A model generated the notes under the pieces. The model worked only from the letters and a program-made list of their open reading frames with translations, was not told the origin of the DNA and searched no databases. 7,532 nt of DNA from DASRYH01 sp035687245 (GTDB taxonomy: Bacteria; Actinomycetota; Coriobacteriia; Anaerosomatales; PHET01). Numbering within the stretch: position 1 is the stretch's first letter; each line of letters opens with the position of its first letter. The stretch spans positions 1-7,532 of the forward strand of contig DASRYH010000065.1 in assembly GCA_035687245.1 (NCBI GenBank). Direction: 5' to 3'. Below, in pieces: positions 1-6,502 of this stretch. The position numbers and the translations under genes are program-made.

Positions 1-45
1 TCGCCTCGGCGTCGTGGCGCCGCTCCCACTCGCATCGGAGAGATC

Positions 46-1134
46 ATGGTCGATCAAGGCACTTCTCCTCAGCCGTCTGAGCCTTCGGGGGCGTCGTACC
101 CTCCTGCGGCTGATGCTGTAGCTCCCGCGCAGTCTCAGGTGCCGCCTGTCGGCAACGCCGTGCCGCCCGTGTATGGATCAACGGCGCCGGTGCGGCTCGA
201 GGACCGGCGGCGCGGCAGGCGCGGCTGGTGGATCGCCATCGCGATCGTGCTGCTACTCCTGCTCGCGTGCGGCTGCGTGGTGCCGACGGTGCTGCTGATG
301 CGCGCCGGAGGCGGCAGCAAGGCCCGACTGTCGGGCTTCGGCAGCGATGCCGTCGCGGTCATCCATGTGGACGGCGCCATCGCAGGCACGGGAGACACCT
401 ACTCCGGCTACATCACGCCCGAGTACTTCCTCGACCAGCTTCAGCAGGCCGAAGACGACAGCCGTGTGAAGGCGATTCTCTTGCGCGTGGACTCTCCCGG
501 CGGCACGGTGGCCGCGAGCGAGGAGATCGCCGAATACGTGCGCACGTGCCCCAAGCCCGTCGTGGTCTCCATCGGCGACGTGGGCGCTTCGGGTGCCTAC
601 ATGATGTCGTCGCAGGCCGATGAGATCTGGGCGATGCCCGGCTCCACCGTGGGCAGCATCGGCGTCATCAGCGAGATTCCCAACGTGTCGGGCCTGCTCG
701 ACAAGGTGGGAGTCCAGTTCCAAGTCATCACGGCGGGCAAGTACAAAGACGCCGGCAGCCCCTACCGCAAGCTCTCCGACGAGGAGCGCGCGCTGATCAA
801 GGGTGAGGTCGACGAGGCCTACGAGCAGTTCATCGCTATCGTTGCCAAGGGCCGTGAGATGTCCAAGGCCGATGTCACCGAACTTGCCACCGGATGGGCT
901 TGGAGTGGCGACAAGGCGCTCAAGCTCGGGCTCGTGGACAAGATCGGCACCTACCAGCAGGCGCTCGACGCCGCTGCCGACCGCGGCGGCATCAAGGGCG
1001 ACTACGACACCGTGACCTACGAGGACGAGTTCAGCAGCCTGCTGTCGCCTTTGATGGGGCTCGTCGACCGCCTCGGCGGAATCGGCGATGCAACCTCGCG
1101 TACTTCGGCAGTCCGAAACGGCGTCCCGCGTTAG
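46..1134 (+). CDS. sppA: Signal peptide peptidase SppA, S49 family serine protease
   Basis: A 362-residue membrane-anchored protease of the short, single-domain SppA type found in Gram-positive bacteria. The family degrades leftover signal peptides and other membrane-embedded peptides with a Ser-Lys dyad. Residues 1-60 are a Pro/Ala-rich, probably cytoplasmic tail ending in an Arg-rich stop (RRRGRRG). Residues 61-85 form one transmembrane helix, and the rest is the extracytoplasmic ClpP/crotonase-like domain. Visible active-site elements are the DSPGG loop (149-153), the nucleophile Ser182 in ASGAY, and the general base Lys234 in GKYKDAGSP. The 52-residue Ser-Lys spacing matches the Bacillus SppA pattern. 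The ATG at 46 is preceded by GGAG (37-40) at 5-base spacing. The reading frame stays open to the window edge, so a longer start cannot be excluded. The first 45 bases hold no other supported gene. The next gene begins 18 bases after the stop, so the two are probably co-transcribed. Confidence 0.93.
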   Translation: MVDQGTSPQPSEPSGASYPPAADAVAPAQSQVPPVGNAVPPVYGSTAPVRLEDRRRGRRGWWIAIAIVLLLLLACGCVVPTVLLMRAGGGSKARLSGFGSDAVAVIHVDGAIAGTGDTYSGYITPEYFLDQLQQAEDDSRVKAILLRVDSPGGTVAASEEIAEYVRTCPKPVVVSIGDVGASGAYMMSSQADEIWAMPGSTVGSIGVISEIPNVSGLLDKVGVQFQVITAGKYKDAGSPYRKLSDEERALIKGEVDEAYEQFIAIVAKGREMSKADVTELATGWAWSGDKALKLGLVDKIGTYQQALDAAADRGGIKGDYDTVTYEDEFSSLLSPLMGLVDRLGGIGDATSRTSAVRNGVPR

Positions 1135-1141
1135 CTGCGAG

Positions 1142-1146
1142 GGAGG
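1142..1146 (+). promoter_or_regulatory. Ribosome binding site of the metallophosphoesterase gene
   Basis: GGAGG core within a longer AGGGAGGG purine run (1140-1147). It is 6 bases from ATG 1153, 3 from ATG 1150 and overlaps the spacing needed for GTG 1147, so it favours the most downstream of the three stacked starts. Confidence 0.7.
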
Positions 1147-1152
1147 GTGATG

Positions 1153-1974
1153 ATGAGCGACAAGACGGTTATCGCGCACATCTCCGATCTGCACTGCGGC
1201 TCCAGATACCACATCCCGTCGCTGGCCAAGCGGGTCATCGACGAGGTCAACGAGCTTGCGCCCGACATCGTGGTGATCACAGGCGACCTCACCGACATGG
1301 GTTTTCAGGCGGAGTTTCGCCAGGCCCAGCGGCTGATTTCGGCACTCACGTGCGAACGCGTCCAAGTGCTCATGGGCAACCACGACGCGCGCAACGTCGG
1401 CGACGAGCATTTTGCCGAACTCTTCGGCGACCGTAGCAAGGAACTCGCGTGGGGCGGGGTGACAGTGCTCGCGCTGGACTCGAGCGAGCCGGACCTTGAT
1501 ACCGGCCGAATCGGCCGCGAGCGCTACCGGTGGATCGAGGAGCGCTTCGCCGCCAATCCCGAGGAGTTCAAGGTCGTGGCGATGCACCACCACCTGGTAC
1601 CGGTGCCGGGCACAGGCCGCGAGCGCAACATCGTCCACGACGCCGGCGACCTGCTCTCAGTGCTGGCGCGTAACGGCGTCGACCTGGTTCTGTGCGGCCA
1701 TAAGCACGTGCCCAACGTTTGGCGCCTTGAGGACATGCTCATCGTCAACGCGGGTACCGCCTGCACGCACCGCCTGCGCGGCCACGTGAAGCCCTGCTAC
1801 AACATCATCGAGATCATCGACCACCGCAGGGTTCGCGTCCTGCTCAAAGAGCCCTACGTCGACCCCGAGGTCGTCGCCGACTTCCACGACGTCAACCGCC
1901 GCTACTGTCGCTGGCGTCCCGGTGACGGCCCCATCGAGTCAGGGATTGAGCCTTCCGAAGAGGAGCCGACGTGA
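1153..1974 (+). CDS. Calcineurin-like metallophosphoesterase (CpdA/Icc-like)
   Basis: A 273-residue soluble dinuclear-metal phosphoesterase with the full set of family motifs: DLH (Asp12, His14), GDLTD (Asp45), GNHD (Asn76-His77-Asp78), a His cluster (145-147) and GHKH (His183, His185). These ligate the two metals and the bridging water. The layout resembles the CpdA/Icc cyclic-nucleotide phosphodiesterase class, but that class covers many substrates, so the substrate is not fixed by sequence. Three starts are stacked: GTG 1147, ATG 1150 and ATG 1153. The GGAGG at 1142-1146 lies 6 bases before ATG 1153, which is why I chose it; from 1147 the protein would be 275 residues. The stop overlaps the start of the cyclic diphosphoglycerate synthetase gene by four bases (GTGA). 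That coupling suggests a role in phosphoglycerate metabolism, possibly hydrolysis of the pathway product, but this is inference only. The C-terminus ends in an acidic, probably disordered tail. Confidence 0.9.
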   Translation: MSDKTVIAHISDLHCGSRYHIPSLAKRVIDEVNELAPDIVVITGDLTDMGFQAEFRQAQRLISALTCERVQVLMGNHDARNVGDEHFAELFGDRSKELAWGGVTVLALDSSEPDLDTGRIGRERYRWIEERFAANPEEFKVVAMHHHLVPVPGTGRERNIVHDAGDLLSVLARNGVDLVLCGHKHVPNVWRLEDMLIVNAGTACTHRLRGHVKPCYNIIEIIDHRRVRVLLKEPYVDPEVVADFHDVNRRYCRWRPGDGPIESGIEPSEEEPT

Positions 1975-3317
1975 GCCGCGTAGTCGCTCTCATCGATGGC
2001 GAGCACTACCCGCCGGTGGTTCGCTTCGCGCTGACGGCTCTTTCGGCAGAGCACCAGGTGGCCGCAGCGGTCTTCATCGGCGGCACCGAGAAGGTGGACG
2101 CCGAAGGTGCCGAGGCCTACGGCGTGCCGCTCGTGCGGGGAGAGAGTGCTGAGGCCTCGATGCTCGCAGCGATAGAGCGCTACGAGCCCGATGCGTTCTT
2201 CGACCTGTCAGACGAACCGGTCGTCTCTGCCGCCGACCGCTTTCGGCTCGCTTCACTCGCGCTCGAGCATGGCGTGGAGTACCACGGCGCCGACTTCGTC
2301 TTCACCCCGCCGCGCGATCGCGTAGTGCCCTGCACTCCCACACTCGGGGTGATTGGCACCGGCAAGCGCGTGGGCAAGACGGCGGTGTCCGCCTATGTTG
2401 CGCGCGAGCTGAAGTCCTTCGGCGTCGATCTGGTGGTCCTGGCGATGGGCAGGGGAGGCCCCGGCGAACCCGAGGTCATCCGCGGCGACGAGGTCGCGCT
2501 CACCACCGCCGACCTGCTCGAACTCGCGCGGCAGGGCAAGCACGCGTCCAGCGACAACTACGAGGACGCGGTCATGAGCCGCGTCACCACGGTGGGCTGC
2601 CGGCGATGCGGCGGCGGGCTGGCAGGCGAGACGTTCTTCAGCAACGTGCCCGACGGCGCCCGCGTGGCCGACGCACTGGGCAAGGACCTGATGATCCTCG
2701 AGGGCAGCGGCGCTGCGATTCCGCCTGTGCACGCGGACGCCACGATTCTTGTGGTGGCCGCAAGCCGCGGAACCGGCTACGTCTCCGACTACTTCGGACC
2801 GTACCGCATGTCGCGCGCCGACCTCGTTGTGGTGGCCTTCGCCGAGCCGCCGATGGTCAAGCCCGGCGAGCTCGACGCTCTGATGGCCGCGATTCGCGCG
2901 GAGCGCCCCGACGTTCCCATCGTGCCCACGACCTTTCGGCCGGTGCCCATCGAGTCCGTCGAGGGCAAGCACGTCTTCTTCGCCACGACTGCGCCTGCGA
3001 TGGCTGCGCCCAGACTCGCCCAGCACCTCGAGGAGGAAGCGGGCTGCAAGGTCGTGGCAGTGAGCACCTACCTGTCCAATCGCGCGCGTCTGCGCGAGGA
3101 GCTCCAGAAGCACGCTGGCACCTTCGACACGATCGTGACCGAGCTCAAGGCGGCCGCCATCGATGTCGTGGCTGCCGAAGGCGAGGCGCTTGGAGTGCCC
3201 GTGGTGCTGTGCGACAACGTCCCCGTGGCGTTGGACGGCAGCGACTTGGGCGAACGCGTCCGAGAGGTTGCGGCCACCGCACAGCGGCGGTCAGCGTCCA
3301 GACGAGGTTGCCGATGA
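1971..3317 (+). CDS. cpgS: Cyclic 2,3-diphosphoglycerate synthetase homologue
   Basis: A 448-residue cytoplasmic enzyme matching the archaeal cyclic 2,3-diphosphoglycerate synthetase over its whole length (the Methanothermus protein is about 460 residues). That enzyme uses ATP to close 2,3-diphosphoglycerate into an intramolecular cyclic pyrophosphate. Family hallmarks in order: LIDGEHY (7-13), FIGGTEK (35-41), DLSDEPVV (78-85), GADF (106-109), the P-loop IGTGKRVGKT (128-137), AMGRGGPGEPE (158-168), VGCRRCGGG (208-216, with Cys210 and Cys213), LEGSGAAIPPV (243-253), FFATTAP (336-342), TELKAAAIDV (390-399) and CDNVPV (414-419). The GTG start at 1971 overlaps the upstream stop (GTGA), with AGGAG at 1961-1965 and 5-base spacing. 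The stop overlaps the next start (ATGA). The following gene encodes the kinase that makes its substrate, so both steps of the known pathway are present. The last ten residues, Arg/Ser-rich, look lineage-specific. The family identity is very secure; the reaction in this organism is inferred. Confidence 0.92.
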   Translation: MSRVVALIDGEHYPPVVRFALTALSAEHQVAAAVFIGGTEKVDAEGAEAYGVPLVRGESAEASMLAAIERYEPDAFFDLSDEPVVSAADRFRLASLALEHGVEYHGADFVFTPPRDRVVPCTPTLGVIGTGKRVGKTAVSAYVARELKSFGVDLVVLAMGRGGPGEPEVIRGDEVALTTADLLELARQGKHASSDNYEDAVMSRVTTVGCRRCGGGLAGETFFSNVPDGARVADALGKDLMILEGSGAAIPPVHADATILVVAASRGTGYVSDYFGPYRMSRADLVVVAFAEPPMVKPGELDALMAAIRAERPDVPIVPTTFRPVPIESVEGKHVFFATTAPAMAAPRLAQHLEEEAGCKVVAVSTYLSNRARLREELQKHAGTFDTIVTELKAAAIDVVAAEGEALGVPVVLCDNVPVALDGSDLGERVREVAATAQRRSASRRGCR

Positions 3318-4222
3318 CGCCCGAACGCCACCCCACCATCACTATCACCGACAAAACCCACGGCCTGCCGTTCAGCAAGGGCCTGCTCGCCGTCTCCATG
3401 ATGTCGACGGGGCTCTCGCCAGCGCTGGCATACCAGATCGCGCAGACGATCCAAGACGACCTGCGCGAACGCAACGAGCTCAAAGTCACCTCCGACCGCC
3501 TGCGGGACCTCGCGTTCGAGTACCTGCAGGACATGGCTGGCGACGAGTGGGCGAGCCGCTATCTCAAGATGCGCAAGCTCGCACGCCTGGACCGGCCGCT
3601 GATCGTGCTCATCGGCGGGACGACTGGCGTGGGCAAGTCGACGGTGGCCACCGAGGTCGCGCACCGGCTCGGCATCACGCGCATATCGTCGACCGATTCC
3701 ATTCGCGAGGTCATGCGTGGTATATTCAGCCGCGACCTGATGCCAGCGATCTATGAGAGCGCATTCAACGCGTGGCAAGGTCTGAGAGTCCCGGTGCCGG
3801 ATGGCGCAAACCCCGTTATCGTCGGTTTCCGCGAGCAGACTGCCGCGGTGACGTCCGGGGTGAAGAGCTTGATAGACCGGGCGGTTCTCGAGGGTCTCTC
3901 GATGGTCATCGAAGGCGTGCACCTCGTCCCGGGGTACCTCGATGCCAGCGCCTTCGAGGGCGCGTGTGTCGTCCAGATCGTGATCGCTGTCGACGACGAG
4001 CAGTCGCACCTTTCTCACTTCTACATTCGTGAAGTCCAGACCGAGGGGTCTCGTCCGCTGGAGAGGTACCGGGCGAACTTCAACGAGATTCGCATGCTGG
4101 GCCTCTACATCGAGGAGATGGCAAGGGAGCACCAGATTCCCGTCATCTACAGCCATCAACTCGACCGTACGGTGGCAGACGTTCTCGAACAGGTCGTCAC
4201 CACGGTGGTCGAAGAAGCGTGA
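3314..4222 (+). CDS. pgk2: 2-phosphoglycerate kinase with N-terminal ATP-cone
   Basis: A 302-residue kinase, close to the archaeal 2-phosphoglycerate kinase length (about 304). It would phosphorylate 2-phosphoglycerate with ATP to 2,3-diphosphoglycerate, the substrate of the preceding synthetase. Residues about 8-92 form an ATP-cone, a nucleotide-sensing regulatory domain (LPFSKGLL at 18-25, then MSTGLSPALAY at 30-40). The catalytic P-loop kinase domain follows: IGGTTGVGKST (100-110, Lys108), ISSTDSIREVMR (124-135), a probable acceptor/lid region, EGVHLVPG (200-207), and a C-terminal RPLERYRANFNEIR block (247-260). The ATG at 3314 overlaps the synthetase stop (ATGA) and has GAGG at 3304-3307, 6 bases upstream. 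The frame remains open far upstream (to 2606), but that part lies inside the synthetase gene and encodes Arg-rich shadow sequence, so the long version is wrong. The start of the ATP-cone confirms 3314. Confidence 0.92.
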   Translation: MTPERHPTITITDKTHGLPFSKGLLAVSMMSTGLSPALAYQIAQTIQDDLRERNELKVTSDRLRDLAFEYLQDMAGDEWASRYLKMRKLARLDRPLIVLIGGTTGVGKSTVATEVAHRLGITRISSTDSIREVMRGIFSRDLMPAIYESAFNAWQGLRVPVPDGANPVIVGFREQTAAVTSGVKSLIDRAVLEGLSMVIEGVHLVPGYLDASAFEGACVVQIVIAVDDEQSHLSHFYIREVQTEGSRPLERYRANFNEIRMLGLYIEEMAREHQIPVIYSHQLDRTVADVLEQVVTTVVEEA

Positions 4223-4290
4223 GATAACGGCGGCGTGAGCTGCCGAAGAAGCAAGGAGCCGGACACGCAAGGGCCGGCGTTCCAAACCCC

Positions 4291-4300
4291 AAAGGAGGGG
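4291..4300 (+). promoter_or_regulatory. Near-consensus ribosome binding site driving a TTG start
   Basis: AAAGGAGGGG contains AAGGAGG, almost the full anti-Shine-Dalgarno complement, ending 4 bases before TTG 4303. It decides the start of the transaldolase gene: the translation from this TTG begins MKFFLDTAN, the usual amino terminus of the family. The rest of the 80-base gap (4223-4302) holds no convincing promoter or terminator. Confidence 0.85.
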
Positions 4301-4302
4301 AA

Positions 4303-4965
4303 TTGAAGTTCTTCCTGGACACGGCGAACATCGCCGAGATCGAGGAGGCCGCGAGCTGGGGAGTGTTGGCGGGAGTCACCACCAACCCCACGCTGTACGC
4401 GCGTGAAGGCGGCAAGCTTGCCGACTTCCACAACCACCTCAAGCGGATCTGCGACATCGTCGACGGTCCGGTCAGCGGCGAGACCGTCGGCCTTCAGCGC
4501 GATGAGATCGTGCGCGAAGGCGAAGAGCTCGCTGCGCTCGCGCCGAACCTCGTCGTCAAAGTGCCGACAATGCCTGAGGGCCTGGCGGCCACGCGCCGAC
4601 TCGCCGACAAGGGCATCAAGGTCAACATGACGCTGTGCTTCACGGTGCCGCAGTCGATCCTCGCGGCCCGATCGGGTGCCGCCTACGTCTCGCCGTTCGT
4701 AGGTCGTTTTGACGACATCAGTGAGGACGGCATCGCTCAGCTCGAGCAGGTCGTTCAGGCGCTGGGCAACTACGACTTCGGCCACGACGTGGAGGTCATC
4801 GCTGCATCGATCCGTTCGGCGAATCACGTCACGCAGGCCGCTCTCATGGGCGCCGACATCGCGACCGTGCCGTTCAGCGTGCTCAAGAACCTCGTGAAGC
4901 ACCCGCTCACGGACCGCGGCCTCGAGTCGTTTCTTGCCGACTGGGAGAAGGTGAAGAACGCGTGA
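4303..4965 (+). CDS. tal: Transaldolase, small TalC/FSA-like subfamily
   Basis: A 220-residue single-domain TIM-barrel aldolase of the TalC/MipB/FSA group, full length for this subfamily. It would transfer dihydroxyacetone units between sugar phosphates in the non-oxidative pentose phosphate pathway. Visible elements are FLDTAN at the N-terminus (Asp6), GVTTNPT (24-30), the Schiff-base Lys86 in VVKVPTM, NMTLCFT (108-114), YVSPFVGR (128-135) and DIATVPF (185-191). Glu60 and Phe132 occupy positions where fructose-6-phosphate aldolases carry Gln and Tyr, so transaldolase is favoured over FSA; this uses remembered family knowledge. Translation starts at TTG with a very strong ribosome binding site. 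The gene sits 80 bases after pgk2 and its stop overlaps the rho start (GTGA), so it is coupled to rho and may share the upstream transcript. Confidence 0.93.
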   Translation: MKFFLDTANIAEIEEAASWGVLAGVTTNPTLYAREGGKLADFHNHLKRICDIVDGPVSGETVGLQRDEIVREGEELAALAPNLVVKVPTMPEGLAATRRLADKGIKVNMTLCFTVPQSILAARSGAAYVSPFVGRFDDISEDGIAQLEQVVQALGNYDFGHDVEVIAASIRSANHVTQAALMGADIATVPFSVLKNLVKHPLTDRGLESFLADWEKVKNA

Positions 4966-6323
4966 CTCCCCGTCCTCGTAAGCGCGGCCGTCGCGGAGCT
5001 GGCGGCAGTGGTGGTGGCGGCGGCCAGGAAGTGCCGCAGCCTTCTGTCACTCGCGAACAGCTGCTAGCACTGACCGTCACTGAGCTCAAGGCCATGGCCA
5101 CCGAGCTCGGAATCGACGCGAAGTCGCTGAAGAAGAAGGACGACTTGGCGACTGCCGTCCTCGAAGCCAAGGTCAAGTCCGAGGGCTTCATCGAGATCTC
5201 CGGCGTCCTCGACGTCCTGCCCGAGGGCTACGGCTTCGTGCGCACGAGCGGCTACCTGCCCGGCGACAACGACGTCTACGTCTCGATGTCGGTCATCCGC
5301 CGCAACGAGCTCCGCCGCGGCGACATGATCAAGGGCCAGGTTCGCCCGCCGAAGGAGCAGGAGAAGTACCCCGCGCTCCAGCGGCTCGAGAACGTCAACG
5401 GCACCGAACCTGACAACTCCCGCCGCCGTCCGAAGTTCGCCGACCTCACGCCGGTCTACCCGGACGAGCGCCTGCGCATGGAGCACGGCCCGCAGTACAT
5501 GACCGCGCGAACCATCGACATGGTGGCGCCGATCGGCAAAGGCCAGCGTGGTCTGATCGTTTCGCCGCCGAAGGCAGGCAAGACGACGGTCCTCAAAGAC
5601 ATCGCCGCCGCCATCAGCGCAAACAACCCCGAAGTGCATCTCATGTGCCTGCTCGTCGACGAGCGGCCTGAGGAAGTCACCGATATGGAGCGTTCGATCC
5701 ACGGCGAGGTCGTCAGCTCGACGTTCGACATGCCCGCCGACAACCATATCGCCGTCGCCGAGCTCGTGATGGAGCGCGCCAAGCGCCTCGTCGAGGCCGG
5801 CCACGACGTGGTTATCCTGCTCGACTCGATTACCCGCTTGGCTCGCGCATACAACCTCGCGCAGCCCGCGTCCGGACGCATCCTGTCCGGCGGTGTCGAC
5901 TCCCAGGCGCTCTACCCGCCGAAGAAGTTCTTCGGCGCGGCGCGCAACATCGAGCACGGCGGCTCGCTCACTATCTTGGCCACCGCACTCGTCGACACAG
6001 GATCCAAGATGGACGAGGTCATCTTCGAGGAGTTCAAGGGCACCGGTAACATGGAGCTCCGCCTCGATCGTAACCTCGCCGATCGCCGCATCTTCCCTGC
6101 TATCGACGTCATCACGTCGGGCACGCGCAAGGAAGAGCTGCTGCTCGAGCCGCAGGAGGCTCCGTTCGTCTGGGGCGTCCGCCGCATCCTGCACGGCATC
6201 GACAACCCTGAGCGCGCTATGGACATGCTGCTCAAGGGTCTCAAGCAGACCGAGAGCAACATGGAGTTCCTTGCCAAGATGGCCCGCAAGGCCGGCGAGA
6301 CCCGAAACGGGGTCGATCTCTAG
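4962..6323 (+). CDS. rho: Transcription termination factor Rho
   Basis: A 453-residue hexameric RNA helicase/translocase that ends transcription of untranslated RNA. Residues 1-24 are a short basic Arg/Gly tail. Rho N-terminal helical domain: about 32-70. Cold-shock-like primary RNA-binding domain: about 74-146, including GYGFVRT (89-95). RecA-type ATPase: about 165-430. Key residues are Walker A PPKAGKT (202-208, Lys204 and Lys207), catalytic Glu234 in DERPEE, Walker B Asp288 in LLDSITR, the Q-loop around GGVDSQAL (310-317) and the R-loop DTGSKMDE (345-352). All essential residues match E. coli Rho. Start GTG 4962 overlaps the transaldolase stop; AAGG at 4948-4951 is a modest, distant ribosome binding site, so translational coupling is likely. 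Many actinobacterial Rho proteins carry a long N-terminal insertion; here only the short tail remains. A strong hairpin follows 41 bases after the stop. Confidence 0.97.
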   Translation: MTPRPRKRGRRGAGGSGGGGGQEVPQPSVTREQLLALTVTELKAMATELGIDAKSLKKKDDLATAVLEAKVKSEGFIEISGVLDVLPEGYGFVRTSGYLPGDNDVYVSMSVIRRNELRRGDMIKGQVRPPKEQEKYPALQRLENVNGTEPDNSRRRPKFADLTPVYPDERLRMEHGPQYMTARTIDMVAPIGKGQRGLIVSPPKAGKTTVLKDIAAAISANNPEVHLMCLLVDERPEEVTDMERSIHGEVVSSTFDMPADNHIAVAELVMERAKRLVEAGHDVVILLDSITRLARAYNLAQPASGRILSGGVDSQALYPPKKFFGAARNIEHGGSLTILATALVDTGSKMDEVIFEEFKGTGNMELRLDRNLADRRIFPAIDVITSGTRKEELLLEPQEAPFVWGVRRILHGIDNPERAMDMLLKGLKQTESNMEFLAKMARKAGETRNGVDL

Positions 6324-6364
6324 CGCACTGCTCGCGCTCGTCGCGAATGTCGCAGACAACTACG

Positions 6365-6392
6365 AACGCCCGTCCCTTCGGGGGCGGGCGTT
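6365..6392 (+). terminator. Hairpin terminator after rho
   Basis: A 12-bp stem (6365-6376 with 6381-6392, one T-G wobble) closed by a TTCG tetraloop, GC-rich and hence very stable. The downstream tail (GCTGCTTCTCA) is only weakly T-rich, so it may be an imperfect intrinsic terminator or a 3'-end protecting hairpin. It separates the tal-rho transcript from the rpmE promoter. Confidence 0.82.
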
Positions 6393-6418
6393 GCTGCTTC
6401 TCATGTGTAGATTCGGAT

Positions 6419-6448
6419 GTGGCATCACGTCTCGACGCGTGCTATCCT
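6419..6448 (+). promoter_or_regulatory. Probable sigma-70-type promoter of rpmE
   Basis: An extended -10, TGC TATCCT, lies at 6440-6448. A partial -35, GTGGCA (6419-6424, four of six matches), is 18 bases upstream of the hexamer. Transcription would start near 6454-6456, giving a leader of about 54 bases. Its position right after the rho terminator and before rpmE supports it, but there is no experimental evidence. Confidence 0.55.
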
Positions 6449-6466
6449 CTTTCGGCTGTCCTCAGA

Positions 6467-6487
6467 GTCCTGGTCGGAAACCAGGGC
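6467..6487 (+). promoter_or_regulatory. Leader hairpin of rpmE, candidate L31 autoregulatory site
   Basis: GTCCTGGT (6467-6474) pairs with ACCAGGGC (6480-6487) as an 8-bp stem with one wobble around a five-base CGGAA loop. It lies in the predicted short leader, ending 8 bases before the ribosome binding site. Published comparative work describes L31 leader motifs in several bacterial groups, including actinobacteria. Whether this hairpin belongs to one of them cannot be judged from one sequence. It lacks a T-tract, so it is not a terminator. Confidence 0.45.
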
Positions 6488-6495
6488 GCCATCGA

Positions 6496-6502
6496 GAGGT
6501 GA
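6496..6502 (+). promoter_or_regulatory. Strong ribosome binding site of rpmE
   Basis: GAGGTGA is a full match to the anti-Shine-Dalgarno core, 6 bases before the GTG start at 6509. It fixes the start despite the non-ATG codon. Confidence 0.8.

Noticed and set aside
253..1638. 461-codon open frame on the minus strand across sppA and the phosphoesterase gene
   Set aside because: It is antisense to two genes with complete catalytic motifs, its translation is His/Val/Asp/Arg-rich low-quality sequence, and it is a typical GC-rich shadow frame.
2598..2620. Cys-x-x-Cys in cpgS as a zinc finger from a separate domain
   Set aside because: The VGCRRCGGG motif is part of the synthetase family itself and has no second Cys pair nearby.
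2606..3313. 236-codon upstream extension of the 2-phosphoglycerate kinase frame
   Set aside because: It lies entirely inside cpgS, encodes Arg-rich shadow sequence with no family match, and the ATP-cone plus ATGA overlap and GAGG site mark the start at 3314.
4220..4228. TGAGATAAC as an extended -10 promoter for tal
   Set aside because: Four of six matches with no -35 at a workable distance. The same 11-base string GTGAGATAACG also occurs at 6499-6509 as part of a ribosome binding region, so the resemblance is probably chance.
4258..4278. Inverted repeat GCCGG...CCGGC in the pgk2-tal gap as a terminator
   Set aside because: Only five pairs with an 11-base loop and no T-tract, so too weak to call.
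3068..4285. 405-codon minus-strand open frame opposite pgk2
   Set aside because: No recognisable motif or ribosome binding site; it mirrors the codon bias of the real gene on the other strand.
5064..6359. 431-codon minus-strand open frame opposite rho
   Set aside because: Antisense shadow of a gene with unmistakable conserved motifs; the composition is unlike a folded protein.
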